From Betaproteobacteria bacterium (lineage in GTDB: Bacteria; Pseudomonadota; Gammaproteobacteria; Burkholderiales; SG8-41), in NCBI GenBank assembly GCA_029883965.1, contig JAOUIN010000036.1, positions 1 through 14,537 on the forward strand: a stretch of 14,537 nt of DNA. The letters run 5' to 3'. Below the pieces are notes generated by a model. It was given only the letters and a program-made list of their open reading frames with translations. It searched no databases and had not been told where the DNA came from. Shown here piece after piece: positions 1 to 6,694 of the stretch (positions within the stretch are counted from its first letter, which is position 1; the number at the start of each line of letters is the position of its first letter). Made by a program: the position numbers and the translations under genes.

Positions 1-773
1 CTGCAACCGCGTTCGTTCCGGTCACCATGCTGATCACCGCGGCGATTTTCGCGCTGGCCAGTCTGCCGACTTTCCTGTTCCTGCGCGAGCGGGCACGACC
101 GCAGGCCGCGAGTGGTGTGCCGGTACGCGCGGCATTCGCGCGGCTGGGTGAAACCCTGCGTGCGGCGCACCGTTATCGCGACCTGCGGCGCTTCCTCGTA
201 TGTCTGGTTTTTTATCAGGCGGGGATCCAGACGGTGATTGCGCTGGCGGCAATCTACGCGCAGCAGGCCATGGGTTTCACTACGCGCGACACGCTGTTGC
301 TGATACTTGTCGTCAATGTTACTGCGGCGCTGGGTGCATTCGGGTTCGGTTACGTCCAGGACCGGCTGGGTCATGTGCGCACCATCGTGGTGACGCTGTT
401 CGGCTGGATGCTCACCGTACTGCTTGCGTGGCGGGCCGAGGGTCCGGCGCTGTTCTGGGTTGCCGCGAACATGGTCGGGCTGTGTCTGGGCTCGAGCCAG
501 TCCGCCGGCCGTGCACTGGTTGGCTATTTGAGTCCGTCCGGGCGGCAGGCGGAGTTCTTCGGATTGTGGGGACTGGCAGTGAAGTTTTCATCGATACTGG
601 GTCCTCTGACCTATGGCGCGGTAACCTGGATTTCGGGCGGCGATCATCGACTCGCGATACTGATCACGGGCCTTTATTTTGTCATTGGCATCGCGATCAT
701 CGCCGGTGTGGACGTGCATCGCGGACGTGATGCCGCGCTGGCCGAGGTGGCCTCAGGCGGCTCTGACCGATAG
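1..773 (+). CDS. MFS transporter, UMF1/Atg22-like, 3' part only
   Basis: The reading frame is already open at the first bases (first whole codon at 3) and ends at TAG 771-773, so the gene begins outside the window. About 257 codons are visible, probably a little over half of a roughly 430-residue transporter. Several hydrophobic membrane segments are seen. A cytoplasmic loop reading GYVQDRLGHVR resembles the MFS motif A (G-x3-D-R-x-G-x2-R). The later stretch SPSGRQAEFFGLWGL, followed by KFSSILGPLTYG, is typical of the UMF1/Atg22 branch of MFS permeases. The tail after the last helix is short and charged. The substrate cannot be told from sequence. The ATG at 27 lies inside a hydrophobic segment and is not a credible start. 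The next gene is on the same strand 84 bp downstream, with no clear terminator between. Confidence 0.85.
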   Translation, partial: ATAFVPVTMLITAAIFALASLPTFLFLRERARPQAASGVPVRAAFARLGETLRAAHRYRDLRRFLVCLVFYQAGIQTVIALAAIYAQQAMGFTTRDTLLLILVVNVTAALGAFGFGYVQDRLGHVRTIVVTLFGWMLTVLLAWRAEGPALFWVAANMVGLCLGSSQSAGRALVGYLSPSGRQAEFFGLWGLAVKFSSILGPLTYGAVTWISGGDHRLAILITGLYFVIGIAIIAGVDVHRGRDAALAEVASGGSDR

Positions 774-857
774 AATGGGGTCAAAGCAGGGTTAAAAGCG
801 GAAGCGCTGCCGCACAAAAACGCGCATCATCCGCTTCCTGATCGACAGGGGAAGGCG

Positions 858-2402
858 ATGCTCGGATTTCTGACGGGCGGCAAGGTGGATCATCCCATGG
901 CTGATGCAAAGCAGGCCCGGGAGATCATCAATGAACTGCCGTCCGACGCACTCAAGGCGCTGGATGAGATTACGCAGTTGCTCGAGAGCCTGCGTGAAAC
1001 CAGTGCTTACAAGGTTGAGCGGCTCTACGAGAACATCGACCTGCTGGATAGCGCCGCAAAAAGCCATCAACGCAAAATCGCACAGGATTATTTTGCGACC
1101 GCGCGCCAGCAGAAATTCCAGGAAAATCGCCTGTGGACCCGCAGCTACATGTTCTCGAAGGAATTGAGCGACGCCTATCTGGAATGTGTCGACCGGTTCG
1201 AATCCGGTCAAACGGGCGGTCTTGTTTTTCGCAAGAAACTTCCCGTCATCGTCGCGCGCGCGCTGCGAGCACTGACGCTACAGCTGAAATGGATACTGGT
1301 GCGGTACGGCCCGGTAGCGCCGCAGGTGTGGGCCGATGTCGGCCGCGTGTATCAATTCGGTGAGGCCTCGGGCATCGCCGATGGCAAGGTCGAAATCTAT
1401 CCGGGGGCGCACGGCAGCGGCAGCGCGCGCGGTGAGTTTCTGAAGGCATTGATGCTGGGCGTATCGGCCACCGACGGACTGAGTCCGGTGCGTCAGGAAC
1501 TCGCGGAGCGTGTGATCGCCCATTTTTCGCCCGGGTTTCGCTTGCGGCTGCAACCGGGTCCCGGGTGTGGCTATTGTTTTGACATCGTTGCCGGAAAACC
1601 GCCGTTTCGGGTGATGGGCGACAAGCCCATGCCGCCGACCGCACGGTATTTCGGTGCCGGTGAGGCGCTGACGGAACTGCGCAAAGTCGAATCGATCATC
1701 CGCGAAACCGGCGCGATCCCGTCAAGCGTGGATCTCGGCGGCCGCTACGACAATGACACCGTGTTGCCGGTATTGCGGCACCTTGCCATCTACTGGTCTG
1801 ATGATGTGCCGGCGCGCACGGCTGCGCGGCGACAGACGGCGACACGCATGACGGTGCTGCACGGCATGACAGAAATCATGCGCATGCTCGATCCGGACAA
1901 CAGCGATGAACTTGATTTCAGTTCGCCTGCTGCAGCCGGGTCCGTTGCCGAGAGCTGGATCGTTGAAAACGCCAGCGACGGCGGCTATGGCGCAATCATT
2001 CCGGCAGCACGTGGCGATTGGGTGCGCGTCGGCGCACTGATCGGACTGAAGACCGAAACCTCGCAACGTTGGGGCGCCGGCATCATTCGTCGGGTCGCGC
2101 GCGATCAACACCAGCAGCGCCGTGTCGGGGTGCAGGTGCTGTCAAACGTGGCGATTCCGGTGCGGCTCAGAAAATCCGGAAATTCGGTTGCGTCCGGACC
2201 GACCGATTCGGGGTTGTTGCTGTCGGCGACCCCGAACAGCCGGGGCGAGGTCGGAGTGGTTCTGCGCGAAGGGCTCTACAATTCACGCGACAGTCTCGAC
2301 ATGGTGGTCAACAACAAACACTATTTGCTGATGCCTTCCCGGCTTGCCGAAGGCGGCGAGGATTTCGACTGGGCGATGTTCAAGGTAATGGCGCGTTCCT
2401 GA
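858..2402 (+). CDS. Large cytoplasmic protein with PilZ-like C-terminal domain
   Basis: This encodes 514 residues with no signal peptide or membrane segment. The start is supported by AGGGGAAGG just upstream of ATG 858. Residues 15-115 are charged and helical and may form coiled coil. Residues 120-310 are a mixed region I do not recognise. The later part looks like a PilZ domain: an Arg-rich motif RRQTATR (324-330), about 40 residues on ENASDGGYG (370-378, compare D/N-x-S-x-x-G), then GIIRRVARD (408-416) and GVQVLS (424-429), which resemble the later PilZ strands. PilZ domains usually bind cyclic di-GMP through the Arg and D/N-x-S-x-x-G motifs. Here Asn replaces the usual Asp and the Arg motif is further away than normal, so binding is uncertain. 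The last 80 residues are another mixed alpha/beta stretch. The gene appears to be a single unit, convergent with the diiron gene downstream. A c-di-GMP-responsive role is inferred only. Confidence 0.75.
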   Translation: MLGFLTGGKVDHPMADAKQAREIINELPSDALKALDEITQLLESLRETSAYKVERLYENIDLLDSAAKSHQRKIAQDYFATARQQKFQENRLWTRSYMFSKELSDAYLECVDRFESGQTGGLVFRKKLPVIVARALRALTLQLKWILVRYGPVAPQVWADVGRVYQFGEASGIADGKVEIYPGAHGSGSARGEFLKALMLGVSATDGLSPVRQELAERVIAHFSPGFRLRLQPGPGCGYCFDIVAGKPPFRVMGDKPMPPTARYFGAGEALTELRKVESIIRETGAIPSSVDLGGRYDNDTVLPVLRHLAIYWSDDVPARTAARRQTATRMTVLHGMTEIMRMLDPDNSDELDFSSPAAAGSVAESWIVENASDGGYGAIIPAARGDWVRVGALIGLKTETSQRWGAGIIRRVARDQHQQRRVGVQVLSNVAIPVRLRKSGNSVASGPTDSGLLLSATPNSRGEVGVVLREGLYNSRDSLDMVVNNKHYLLMPSRLAEGGEDFDWAMFKVMARS

Positions 2403-2418
2403 CGGCGCCGTGGGGTAA

Positions 2419-2460
2419 GCAGCCCGCCGGCGTTTTGCGCGGAGCGTGCCGGCGGGCTGC
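2419..2460. terminator. Perfect 13-bp inverted repeat between convergent genes, likely bidirectional terminator hairpin
   Basis: The arms GCAGCCCGCCGGC (2419-2431) and GCCGGCGGGCTGC (2448-2460) are exact reverse complements around a 16-nt loop. The element sits between the PilZ-like gene stop (2402) and the stop of the opposite-strand diiron gene (2474), so it can fold in both transcripts. There is no T-run on either side, so it is not a canonical intrinsic terminator. It may block read-through or protect 3' ends. Confidence 0.6.
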
Positions 2461-2473
2461 GGATGGTTGACGC

Positions 2474-3427
2474 CTAGAACGCAATGATCGGTGCCAGTGC
2501 TTTCTCGATGCGCCCGGCCTGCTTGTGGTTGATCATGCCGGCGAGGATTTTGCCGAAACGTTCATCCTGGACGCCGGACACGATGTATTGCCAGCGATAG
2601 GCGCGCAGCAGCGTGTCGTGCAGAGCCCTGGTTTCCTCGGGCTGCAATTTTCGGCCGCAGATACTGACGAAATATTCGGTGTCAGCAGGGGCCTGCAATT
2701 GCAGCAGTCCGTCGACTGCGCCGACCAGTTCGATCAGGTCATTGACCGCGCGGTCGCGCTGCAGCATGGACAGTTTTGCGTCCTCGCGCACCCACTCCAG
2801 TTCGTCGAGTATGGCGTGCTGCGATTCCTCCTGCCAGTGGTACAGGAATACGTCGCGCCACAGATCTGACAACTGCGGGTCCGGGGCGATGCTTTCGCGG
2901 TAGTGCGCCTGGGTGAACAGTTCGATATGGCAGGTCAGCGCAAGCACCGCCCAGGTTGATTTGCCGAGCACCAGGTTGGCGACTTCATTGGCTTCCGGCA
3001 GGAAGCGGTAGCCCGCGGGCATCGCCGCCGTGAGCATGCTGTCGATGCGCCGGAACAGTTCCTGGTGTTTCAGTTCTTCGTCGGTAAACTTGACCAGGGC
3101 TTCGAGCGCCAGTTGATTGCCCAGCCAGTGGTCGCGGCTGATCTCCAGCATTTTGACGCCGATAAAACGTTCGACCAGCCCGAACATGTTGGCGTAGGTG
3201 CGGCCCTGGATCCGGCTGACGAGGCGCTGTTCGTCGTCCGACAGAAAATCCAGAGTGTCGATTTTCGACAACCCGTCGGGCAGGAATTTTTTCTTCAGAT
3301 CGAACAGCCGGTCGCGGATCACATCGCGGTCGATGTCCCAGCGAATGCGCTTCGAGGCGGCAAGGCAATTGGCATAACTCTTGGTGCGCGGTCCCGGATT
3401 GCGGACGGTTTGTACTGCTGCAAGCAT
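2474..3427 (-). CDS. AurF-like diiron (ferritin-like) oxygenase family protein
   Basis: This encodes 317 mostly helical residues with no signal peptide. Start ATG 3425-3427 is preceded by a strong AAGGAG 7 nt upstream. Metal-ligand candidates are E86, E118 and H121 (in TDEELKH), E169 (HIELF), H197, E201 and H204 (YHWQEESQH). Seven ligands in this order and spacing, including the extra His four residues before the last E-x-x-H, match the known site of AurF, the p-aminobenzoate N-oxygenase (E101, E136, H139, E196, H223, E227, H230, from memory). AurF-family enzymes use a diiron-peroxo centre to oxidise amines or other substrates. The true substrate here is unknown and identity to AurF is clearly low. 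The gene is alone on its strand and divergent from an AraC/cupin regulator, a common arrangement for a controlled catabolic or stress gene. A less specific ferritin-like role is the alternative. Confidence 0.75.
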   Translation of the reverse strand: MLAAVQTVRNPGPRTKSYANCLAASKRIRWDIDRDVIRDRLFDLKKKFLPDGLSKIDTLDFLSDDEQRLVSRIQGRTYANMFGLVERFIGVKMLEISRDHWLGNQLALEALVKFTDEELKHQELFRRIDSMLTAAMPAGYRFLPEANEVANLVLGKSTWAVLALTCHIELFTQAHYRESIAPDPQLSDLWRDVFLYHWQEESQHAILDELEWVREDAKLSMLQRDRAVNDLIELVGAVDGLLQLQAPADTEYFVSICGRKLQPEETRALHDTLLRAYRWQYIVSGVQDERFGKILAGMINHKQAGRIEKALAPIIAF

Positions 3428-3514
3428 GATGATTCTCCTTTTGTCGGGTTAAGTGGCTGTAGGCCCGTTGGCATGCCGTCGCTGTCGTTCGGGCGCGATG
3501 GGCATCGCAACGGC

Positions 3515-3523
3515 TGCTATACT
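3515..3523 (+). promoter_or_regulatory. Possible extended -10 promoter for the AraC-type gene
   Basis: TGCTATACT fits the extended -10 form TG-n-TATAMT, 114 nt upstream of the regulator's ATG. No good -35 hexamer is seen at the usual spacing, which extended -10 promoters can tolerate. Confidence 0.35.
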
Positions 3524-3545
3524 GAATTCCAGTCCGCCCGCTGAA

Positions 3546-3609
3546 TTGACCGTTCCGCTGCGGTTTTTGCGCGGAACGCCGCTGATGCGGACCGGCTTGA
3601 CCGAAACGC
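3546..3609. repeat. Direct repeat TTGACCG-N3-CGC plus inverted repeat in the regulator leader
   Basis: TTGACCGTTCCGC (3546-3558) and TTGACCGAAACGC (3597-3609) agree at 10 of 13 positions and start 51 bp apart, close to five helical turns. Overlapping the first copy is a perfect 8-bp inverted repeat, CGTTCCGC (3551-3558) with GCGGAACG (3571-3578). AraC-family proteins commonly bind direct repeats, so this may be an autoregulatory operator. Chance cannot be excluded. Confidence 0.35.
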
Positions 3610-3636
3610 CAGCCAATTTGATCCAGAACCCGGCGC

Positions 3637-4617
3637 ATGGATGCTCTCTCGGAAATCCTCAAGGCCCTCAGGCTGAACAGCGGCATTTTTCTGGAAGCGG
3701 AGTTCACCGCGCCGTGGTGCATTGATTCGGCTCCGGGCAAGGACGATGTGCGGCACATCCTCCCCAGCGCCGAACATGTCACGCTTTATCACCTGCTGAC
3801 CGAAGGCGCCTGCAGTGCGCGCATACCGGGCGCTACCGGTGCCGTCGCGCTGGAGGCCGGGGACCTGATCATGTTTCCCCATGGCGACGGACACCGGATA
3901 GGCAGCGACCTGCAACTGGCGCCGGTGGCCGCAGAAACGCTGGTGATGCCGTCACCCGAGGGCGGACTCGTGCGCATCAAGCACGGTGGCGGCGGCGCGC
4001 GCACGCGTTTCGTCTGCGGTTACCTTGCCTGCGACAGCCGGCTGTGCAAACCGCTGCTCGATGCATTGCCGCGCATGCTCAAGGTTCCGATGGGACAGGG
4101 CCCGGCGTCGGCATGGATCATCGACACCCTGCGTCGCGGTGCCGCTGAAACCCATGCGCCGCGCGCGGGAGCGGACGCGGTGCTGGCGAAGCTTTCTGAA
4201 CTGCTGTTTGTCGAAGCCATGCGTTATTACCTCGATTCGCTGCCGGACAATGAACGTGGCTGGTTTGCCGGCCTGCGCGACCCGCAGGTCAGCCGCGCTC
4301 TGGCATTGATGCACGCCAATCCCGGCAGGGCGTGGACCGTGGATGATCTGGGTCGCGAATCAGGATTGTCGCGTTCGTCACTCGCGGAACGGTTTGCCGC
4401 GCTGATCGGCGAGCCGCCGATGCAGTACCTGACGCGCTGGCGGCTGGCGCTGGCGGCGCGGGCGTTGAAGGAGACGCGTGAACCCATGCTGCGCATTGCC
4501 GAGCAGGTGGGTTACGAATCGGAAGCCGCGTTCAACCGTGCTTTCAAGCGCGAATTCGGCATGCCGCCGGCAACCTGGCGGCGGCACAGCCGGGACGACG
4601 GTACCGGGGATACATGA
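3637..4617 (+). CDS. AraC-family transcriptional regulator with N-terminal cupin domain
   Basis: This encodes 326 residues. The N-terminal part (about 1-190) fits the AraC-type cupin ligand-binding domain (Cupin_6): it contains YHLLTEGACSARIPG, LEAGDLIMFPHGDGHRI (72-88) and CGYLACDSRLCKPLL (127-141). GWFAGLRDPQVSRAL (208-222) is the linker typical of this subgroup. Two helix-turn-helix units follow: TVDDLGRESGLSRSSLAERF (234-253), and LRIAEQVGYESEAAF followed by KREFGMPPATWR (to about 315). An in-frame stop at 3619 rules out a longer form from further upstream. No clear Shine-Dalgarno precedes ATG 3637, so translation may be weak. It is divergent from the AurF-like gene across 209 bp, and its likely target is that gene, itself, or both. 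The effector is unknown. Three cysteines (127, 132, 137) lie close together; a redox or metal role is only a possibility. Confidence 0.9.
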   Translation: MDALSEILKALRLNSGIFLEAEFTAPWCIDSAPGKDDVRHILPSAEHVTLYHLLTEGACSARIPGATGAVALEAGDLIMFPHGDGHRIGSDLQLAPVAAETLVMPSPEGGLVRIKHGGGGARTRFVCGYLACDSRLCKPLLDALPRMLKVPMGQGPASAWIIDTLRRGAAETHAPRAGADAVLAKLSELLFVEAMRYYLDSLPDNERGWFAGLRDPQVSRALALMHANPGRAWTVDDLGRESGLSRSSLAERFAALIGEPPMQYLTRWRLALAARALKETREPMLRIAEQVGYESEAAFNRAFKREFGMPPATWRRHSRDDGTGDT

Positions 4618-4641
4618 GCACGGCGCAGGGTTTTGGTAACC

Positions 4642-4661
4642 ATATAATTTTATTTATTTAA
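4642..4661. other. 20-bp pure A/T tract with a TATAAT hexamer
   Basis: All 20 bases are A or T in an otherwise GC-rich window. The tract contains an exact TATAAT at 4643-4648 but no good -35 element. It lies in the 222-bp gap between the regulator and the cytochrome gene. It could be an upstream promoter element or a bend/nucleoid-protein site. Confidence 0.35.
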
Positions 4662-4711
4662 GCATCGGAGATGGCGGGTCCGTCAGGACCTTGCTTATTT
4701 ATGGCGCTGAT

Positions 4712-4753
4712 TTGCGTTAGATCAAACAGCGCCGTCGTGATCGTGGTGACAAT
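4712..4753 (+). promoter_or_regulatory. FNR/CRP-like box and -10 element upstream of the cytochrome gene
   Basis: TTGCG-TTAG-ATCAA (4712-4725) matches the FNR consensus TTGAT-N4-ATCAA at 8 of 10 positions, with one perfect half-site. GACAAT at 4748-4753 matches the -10 consensus at four of six positions and lies where a class II activated promoter would place it (box centre about 41.5 bp before a start near 4760). Oxygen-linked control of a c-type cytochrome would be sensible, but this is a prediction. Confidence 0.35.
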
Positions 4754-4793
4754 GGTTGCACATGGGTATCAGACTTTTCTGATGCCGGTGTTG

Positions 4794-4818
4794 CGGAAAA
4801 CGCTGTTTCGGTTTTCCG
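4794..4818 (+). promoter_or_regulatory. Leader hairpin just upstream of the cytochrome ribosome binding site
   Basis: CGGAAAAC (4794-4801) and GTTTTCCG (4811-4818) are perfect reverse complements with a 9-nt loop. The hairpin ends about 10 nt before TAGGAG (4828-4833). It may be an mRNA stability or translation-control element, or a dyad operator. No T-run follows, so it is not a terminator. Confidence 0.4.
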
Positions 4819-4839
4819 AGTCACGACTAGGAGAATGCC

Positions 4840-5310
4840 ATGCTGAAGAATCTGATGTCCGCTGCCGTCGTTGCCGCATTGATCAGTTTTCCCGCTTACG
4901 CGCAGAAAGTAACCTACACCAAGGACATCGCACCGCTATTCAAGGAGAACTGCATTGAATGCCATGGCGACGGGGCGCCGATCTACAAGGAATTCAAGAA
5001 ACAGGAAAAGAAGTTTACCGAGGAGAAGCTCGGCCCGCGGATGGATTCCTACCCGCTGCTGATTTCGCACATAGCCTGGCCAGAGACCGGCGCCATCATG
5101 CGCCGTCTCGATGATGGCAAGGCGACCGGCGGCAAGCCCGGCAACATGTACCGTCATCTCGGTGGAGACGACCAGGAGCGGCAAAAGAACCTTGCCCTGT
5201 TCAAGGCCTGGGTCGGCGAAGGCGGCTGGAATCTCAACCGCTGGAAGGCACGCGGGAACGTGCCGGCAATTACCAAGGAGCAGCTCGACAAGCTGAAACT
5301 GGACTATTAA
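4840..5310 (+). CDS. Exported monohaem c-type cytochrome
   Basis: This encodes 156 residues. TAGGAG lies 6 nt before ATG 4840. A Sec signal peptide (about 1-21, ending AYA before QKVTY) precedes a mature protein of about 135 residues. Haem attachment is by a single CIECH (38-42) in the context IAPLFKENCIECHGDG, typical of the family in which KDIAPLF starts the cytochrome fold. Candidate distal ligands are M69, M87 (AIMRRLDDG) and M103 (GNMYRHL); which is used cannot be told. The region between is unusually Lys/Glu-rich (EFKKQEKKFTEEK). It probably acts as a periplasmic electron carrier or a small subunit of a redox system, but no partner enzyme is adjacent. It stands alone with its own apparent promoter and terminator and is convergent with the CoA-transferase gene. 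Confidence 0.85.
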   Translation: MLKNLMSAAVVAALISFPAYAQKVTYTKDIAPLFKENCIECHGDGAPIYKEFKKQEKKFTEEKLGPRMDSYPLLISHIAWPETGAIMRRLDDGKATGGKPGNMYRHLGGDDQERQKNLALFKAWVGEGGWNLNRWKARGNVPAITKEQLDKLKLDY

Positions 5311-5315
5311 GTAAG

Positions 5316-5365
5316 AGGCGCGATTCCGGCCCGGGCGGCATGTCCGAAGCGGCCACGCCTTTTTT
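5316..5365 (+). terminator. Probable intrinsic terminator of the cytochrome gene
   Basis: AGGCG (5316-5320) can pair with CGCCT (5356-5360), with further imperfect pairing inside (TTCCGG with CCGAA). Six T residues follow immediately at 5360-5365. It begins 6 bp after the cytochrome stop. The stem is interrupted, so strength is uncertain. Confidence 0.5.
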
Positions 5366-5389
5366 CATGGTGTGCAGCCCGGCAGGATC

Positions 5390-6589
5390 TCAGGCGAATT
5401 TGGTAACGCCGGATTCCGCGAGGCTTGTAATCTCCGCATCGGAATAGCCGGCTTCGCGCAGGATTTCAGCGCTGTGTTCCCCCAGGCGCGGTGCCGGACG
5501 GTGCGGCATCGGATCGGATCCGGACCAGTGGCTGGCCAGCGTCATTTCCCGCAGCCGGCCTTCACTGGGATGCTCGGTTTGCATGAAAAACCCCGTCTTT
5601 GCCAGATGCGGATCATCGAGCAGGTCGGACACGGTCTTCATCGGCGCCGCCGGAATGTCCGCTTCGCGCAGCAATTTGTCCCATTCAGCAGTGGGGCGCT
5701 GCTTCAGCTGTTCTGCGGCAAATGCATAGACCGCGGAGATGTTGCGCGAGCGCTTCTCGTGGCTGCTGAAACGCGGATCGCCGTCGAACATGTCTTCGCG
5801 GCCGATCAATTTGAAAAACGCGCGCCAGTGTTTGTCGTTGTAGATCAGCACGCACATGTAACCGTCACTGGTCTCGTACGGCGCGCGGTCCGGTGCCAGC
5901 ATCCGGGCATAGCCGTAGGGCCCCTCGGGCGGCTCGAAGGTGTGGCCGCCCATGTGGTCGGCAAGCACCATCTGGGTGACGGTTTCGAACATCGGCACTT
6001 CGACGGCCTGACCCTTGCCGGTGCGGCTGCGTGCGAACAGCGCCGTGGTGACGGCGTTGACCGCGGCGAGTCCGGTGATGCGGTCGGCAATGGCCAGCGG
6101 CGCGTAACGCGGTTTGGCCGCTCCGGCTTCATGGAGCAGTGCCGGCATTGCCGACATGCCCTGTATCAAGTCGTCGTAGGCGGGTTGTGCGGCGTAGGGG
6201 CCACGCTGGCCGAAGCCGTAGGCGCCGACGTAAATGATCTGCGGGTTTACTGCGGCGACTTCTTCGTACGACAGCTTCAGCCGCTTCATCGCCTGCGGCC
6301 GCACGTTGTAAATCATCACGTCCGCGGTCTGCAGCAGTTTTTTCAGCGCCGCCAGCCCCTCGGGGTTCTTCAGGTCGAGCACGATCGAGCGCTTGTTGCG
6401 GTTGTGGTGCAGGAAAATGTGGCCCATGCCCGAATGGCGCATCGGTGCGATCTGGCGCAGGATGTCGCCGTCCGGCGGTTCGACCTTGACGACGTCGGCA
6501 CCCAGATCGCCCAGCAGTTGCGTCGCGAACGGTCCCATGACCACGCTCGTCAGATCGATGATACGTACGCCGTCCAGTGGTTGTGTCAA
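5390..6589 (-). CDS. CaiB/BaiF-family (class III) CoA-transferase
   Basis: This encodes 399 residues, the normal length for the family. The N-terminus LDGVRIIDLTSVVMGPFATQLLGDLGADVVKVE (5-37) is the family hallmark. RNKRSIVLDLKNPEG (64-78), the putative catalytic Asp in PAYDDLIQGMSA (D139) and GKGQAVEVPMFET (191-203) follow in order. Members move CoA between carboxylic acids by an aspartyl-CoA thioester intermediate, typically in catabolism of organic acids. The donor and acceptor here are not predictable. The start codon is TTG (6587-6589), chosen because AAGAGGAGA lies 7 nt upstream and family homology begins at once. No acyl-CoA dehydrogenase, hydratase or permease is adjacent, so the pathway is unknown. 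It is divergent from the FkbM gene and convergent with the cytochrome gene. Confidence 0.93.
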   Translation of the reverse strand: MTQPLDGVRIIDLTSVVMGPFATQLLGDLGADVVKVEPPDGDILRQIAPMRHSGMGHIFLHHNRNKRSIVLDLKNPEGLAALKKLLQTADVMIYNVRPQAMKRLKLSYEEVAAVNPQIIYVGAYGFGQRGPYAAQPAYDDLIQGMSAMPALLHEAGAAKPRYAPLAIADRITGLAAVNAVTTALFARSRTGKGQAVEVPMFETVTQMVLADHMGGHTFEPPEGPYGYARMLAPDRAPYETSDGYMCVLIYNDKHWRAFFKLIGREDMFDGDPRFSSHEKRSRNISAVYAFAAEQLKQRPTAEWDKLLREADIPAAPMKTVSDLLDDPHLAKTGFFMQTEHPSEGRLREMTLASHWSGSDPMPHRPAPRLGEHSAEILREAGYSDAEITSLAESGVTKFA

Positions 6590-6595
6590 GCGGTG

Positions 6596-6604
6596 TCTCC
6601 TCTT
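6596..6604 (-). promoter_or_regulatory. Strong ribosome binding site that fixes a TTG start
   Basis: On the minus strand this reads AAGAGGAGA, with its AGGAG core 7 nt before TTG 6587-6589. No ATG or GTG at a suitable distance would keep the conserved N-terminus, so the TTG is the likely initiation codon. Confidence 0.6.
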
Positions 6605-6652
6605 ATGCAGCCCCAGATTCTACAAGACGGCCGGGGCGGCAGCGCCGACTGA

Positions 6653-6660
6653 TATAGAAT
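6653..6660 (+). promoter_or_regulatory. Possible -10 element for the methyltransferase-oxygenase pair
   Basis: TATAGAAT, 35 nt before ATG 6695, contains TAGAAT (5 of 6 to the -10 consensus). No convincing -35 hexamer is present upstream, so this is weak. Confidence 0.25.
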
Positions 6661-6694
6661 CCGCTCAGAATATGATTGGAAGCGTGCCCCCCTC

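Noticed and set aside
800..838. 7-bp inverted repeat GGAAGCG / CGCTTCC before the PilZ-like gene
   Set aside because: The stem is short and the loop is 25 nt; this is expected by chance in GC-rich DNA.
4671..4958. 95-codon open frame upstream of and overlapping the cytochrome gene
   Set aside because: It runs through the probable promoter, leader hairpin and ribosome binding site and into the cytochrome in another frame; no homology or start signal supports it.
5372..6652. Long open frame (426 codons) on the plus strand opposite the CoA-transferase
   Set aside because: It mirrors a convincing CaiB/BaiF gene on the other strand, and its product is rich in His, Arg and Val without family motifs. 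Such antisense frames are expected from high third-position GC.
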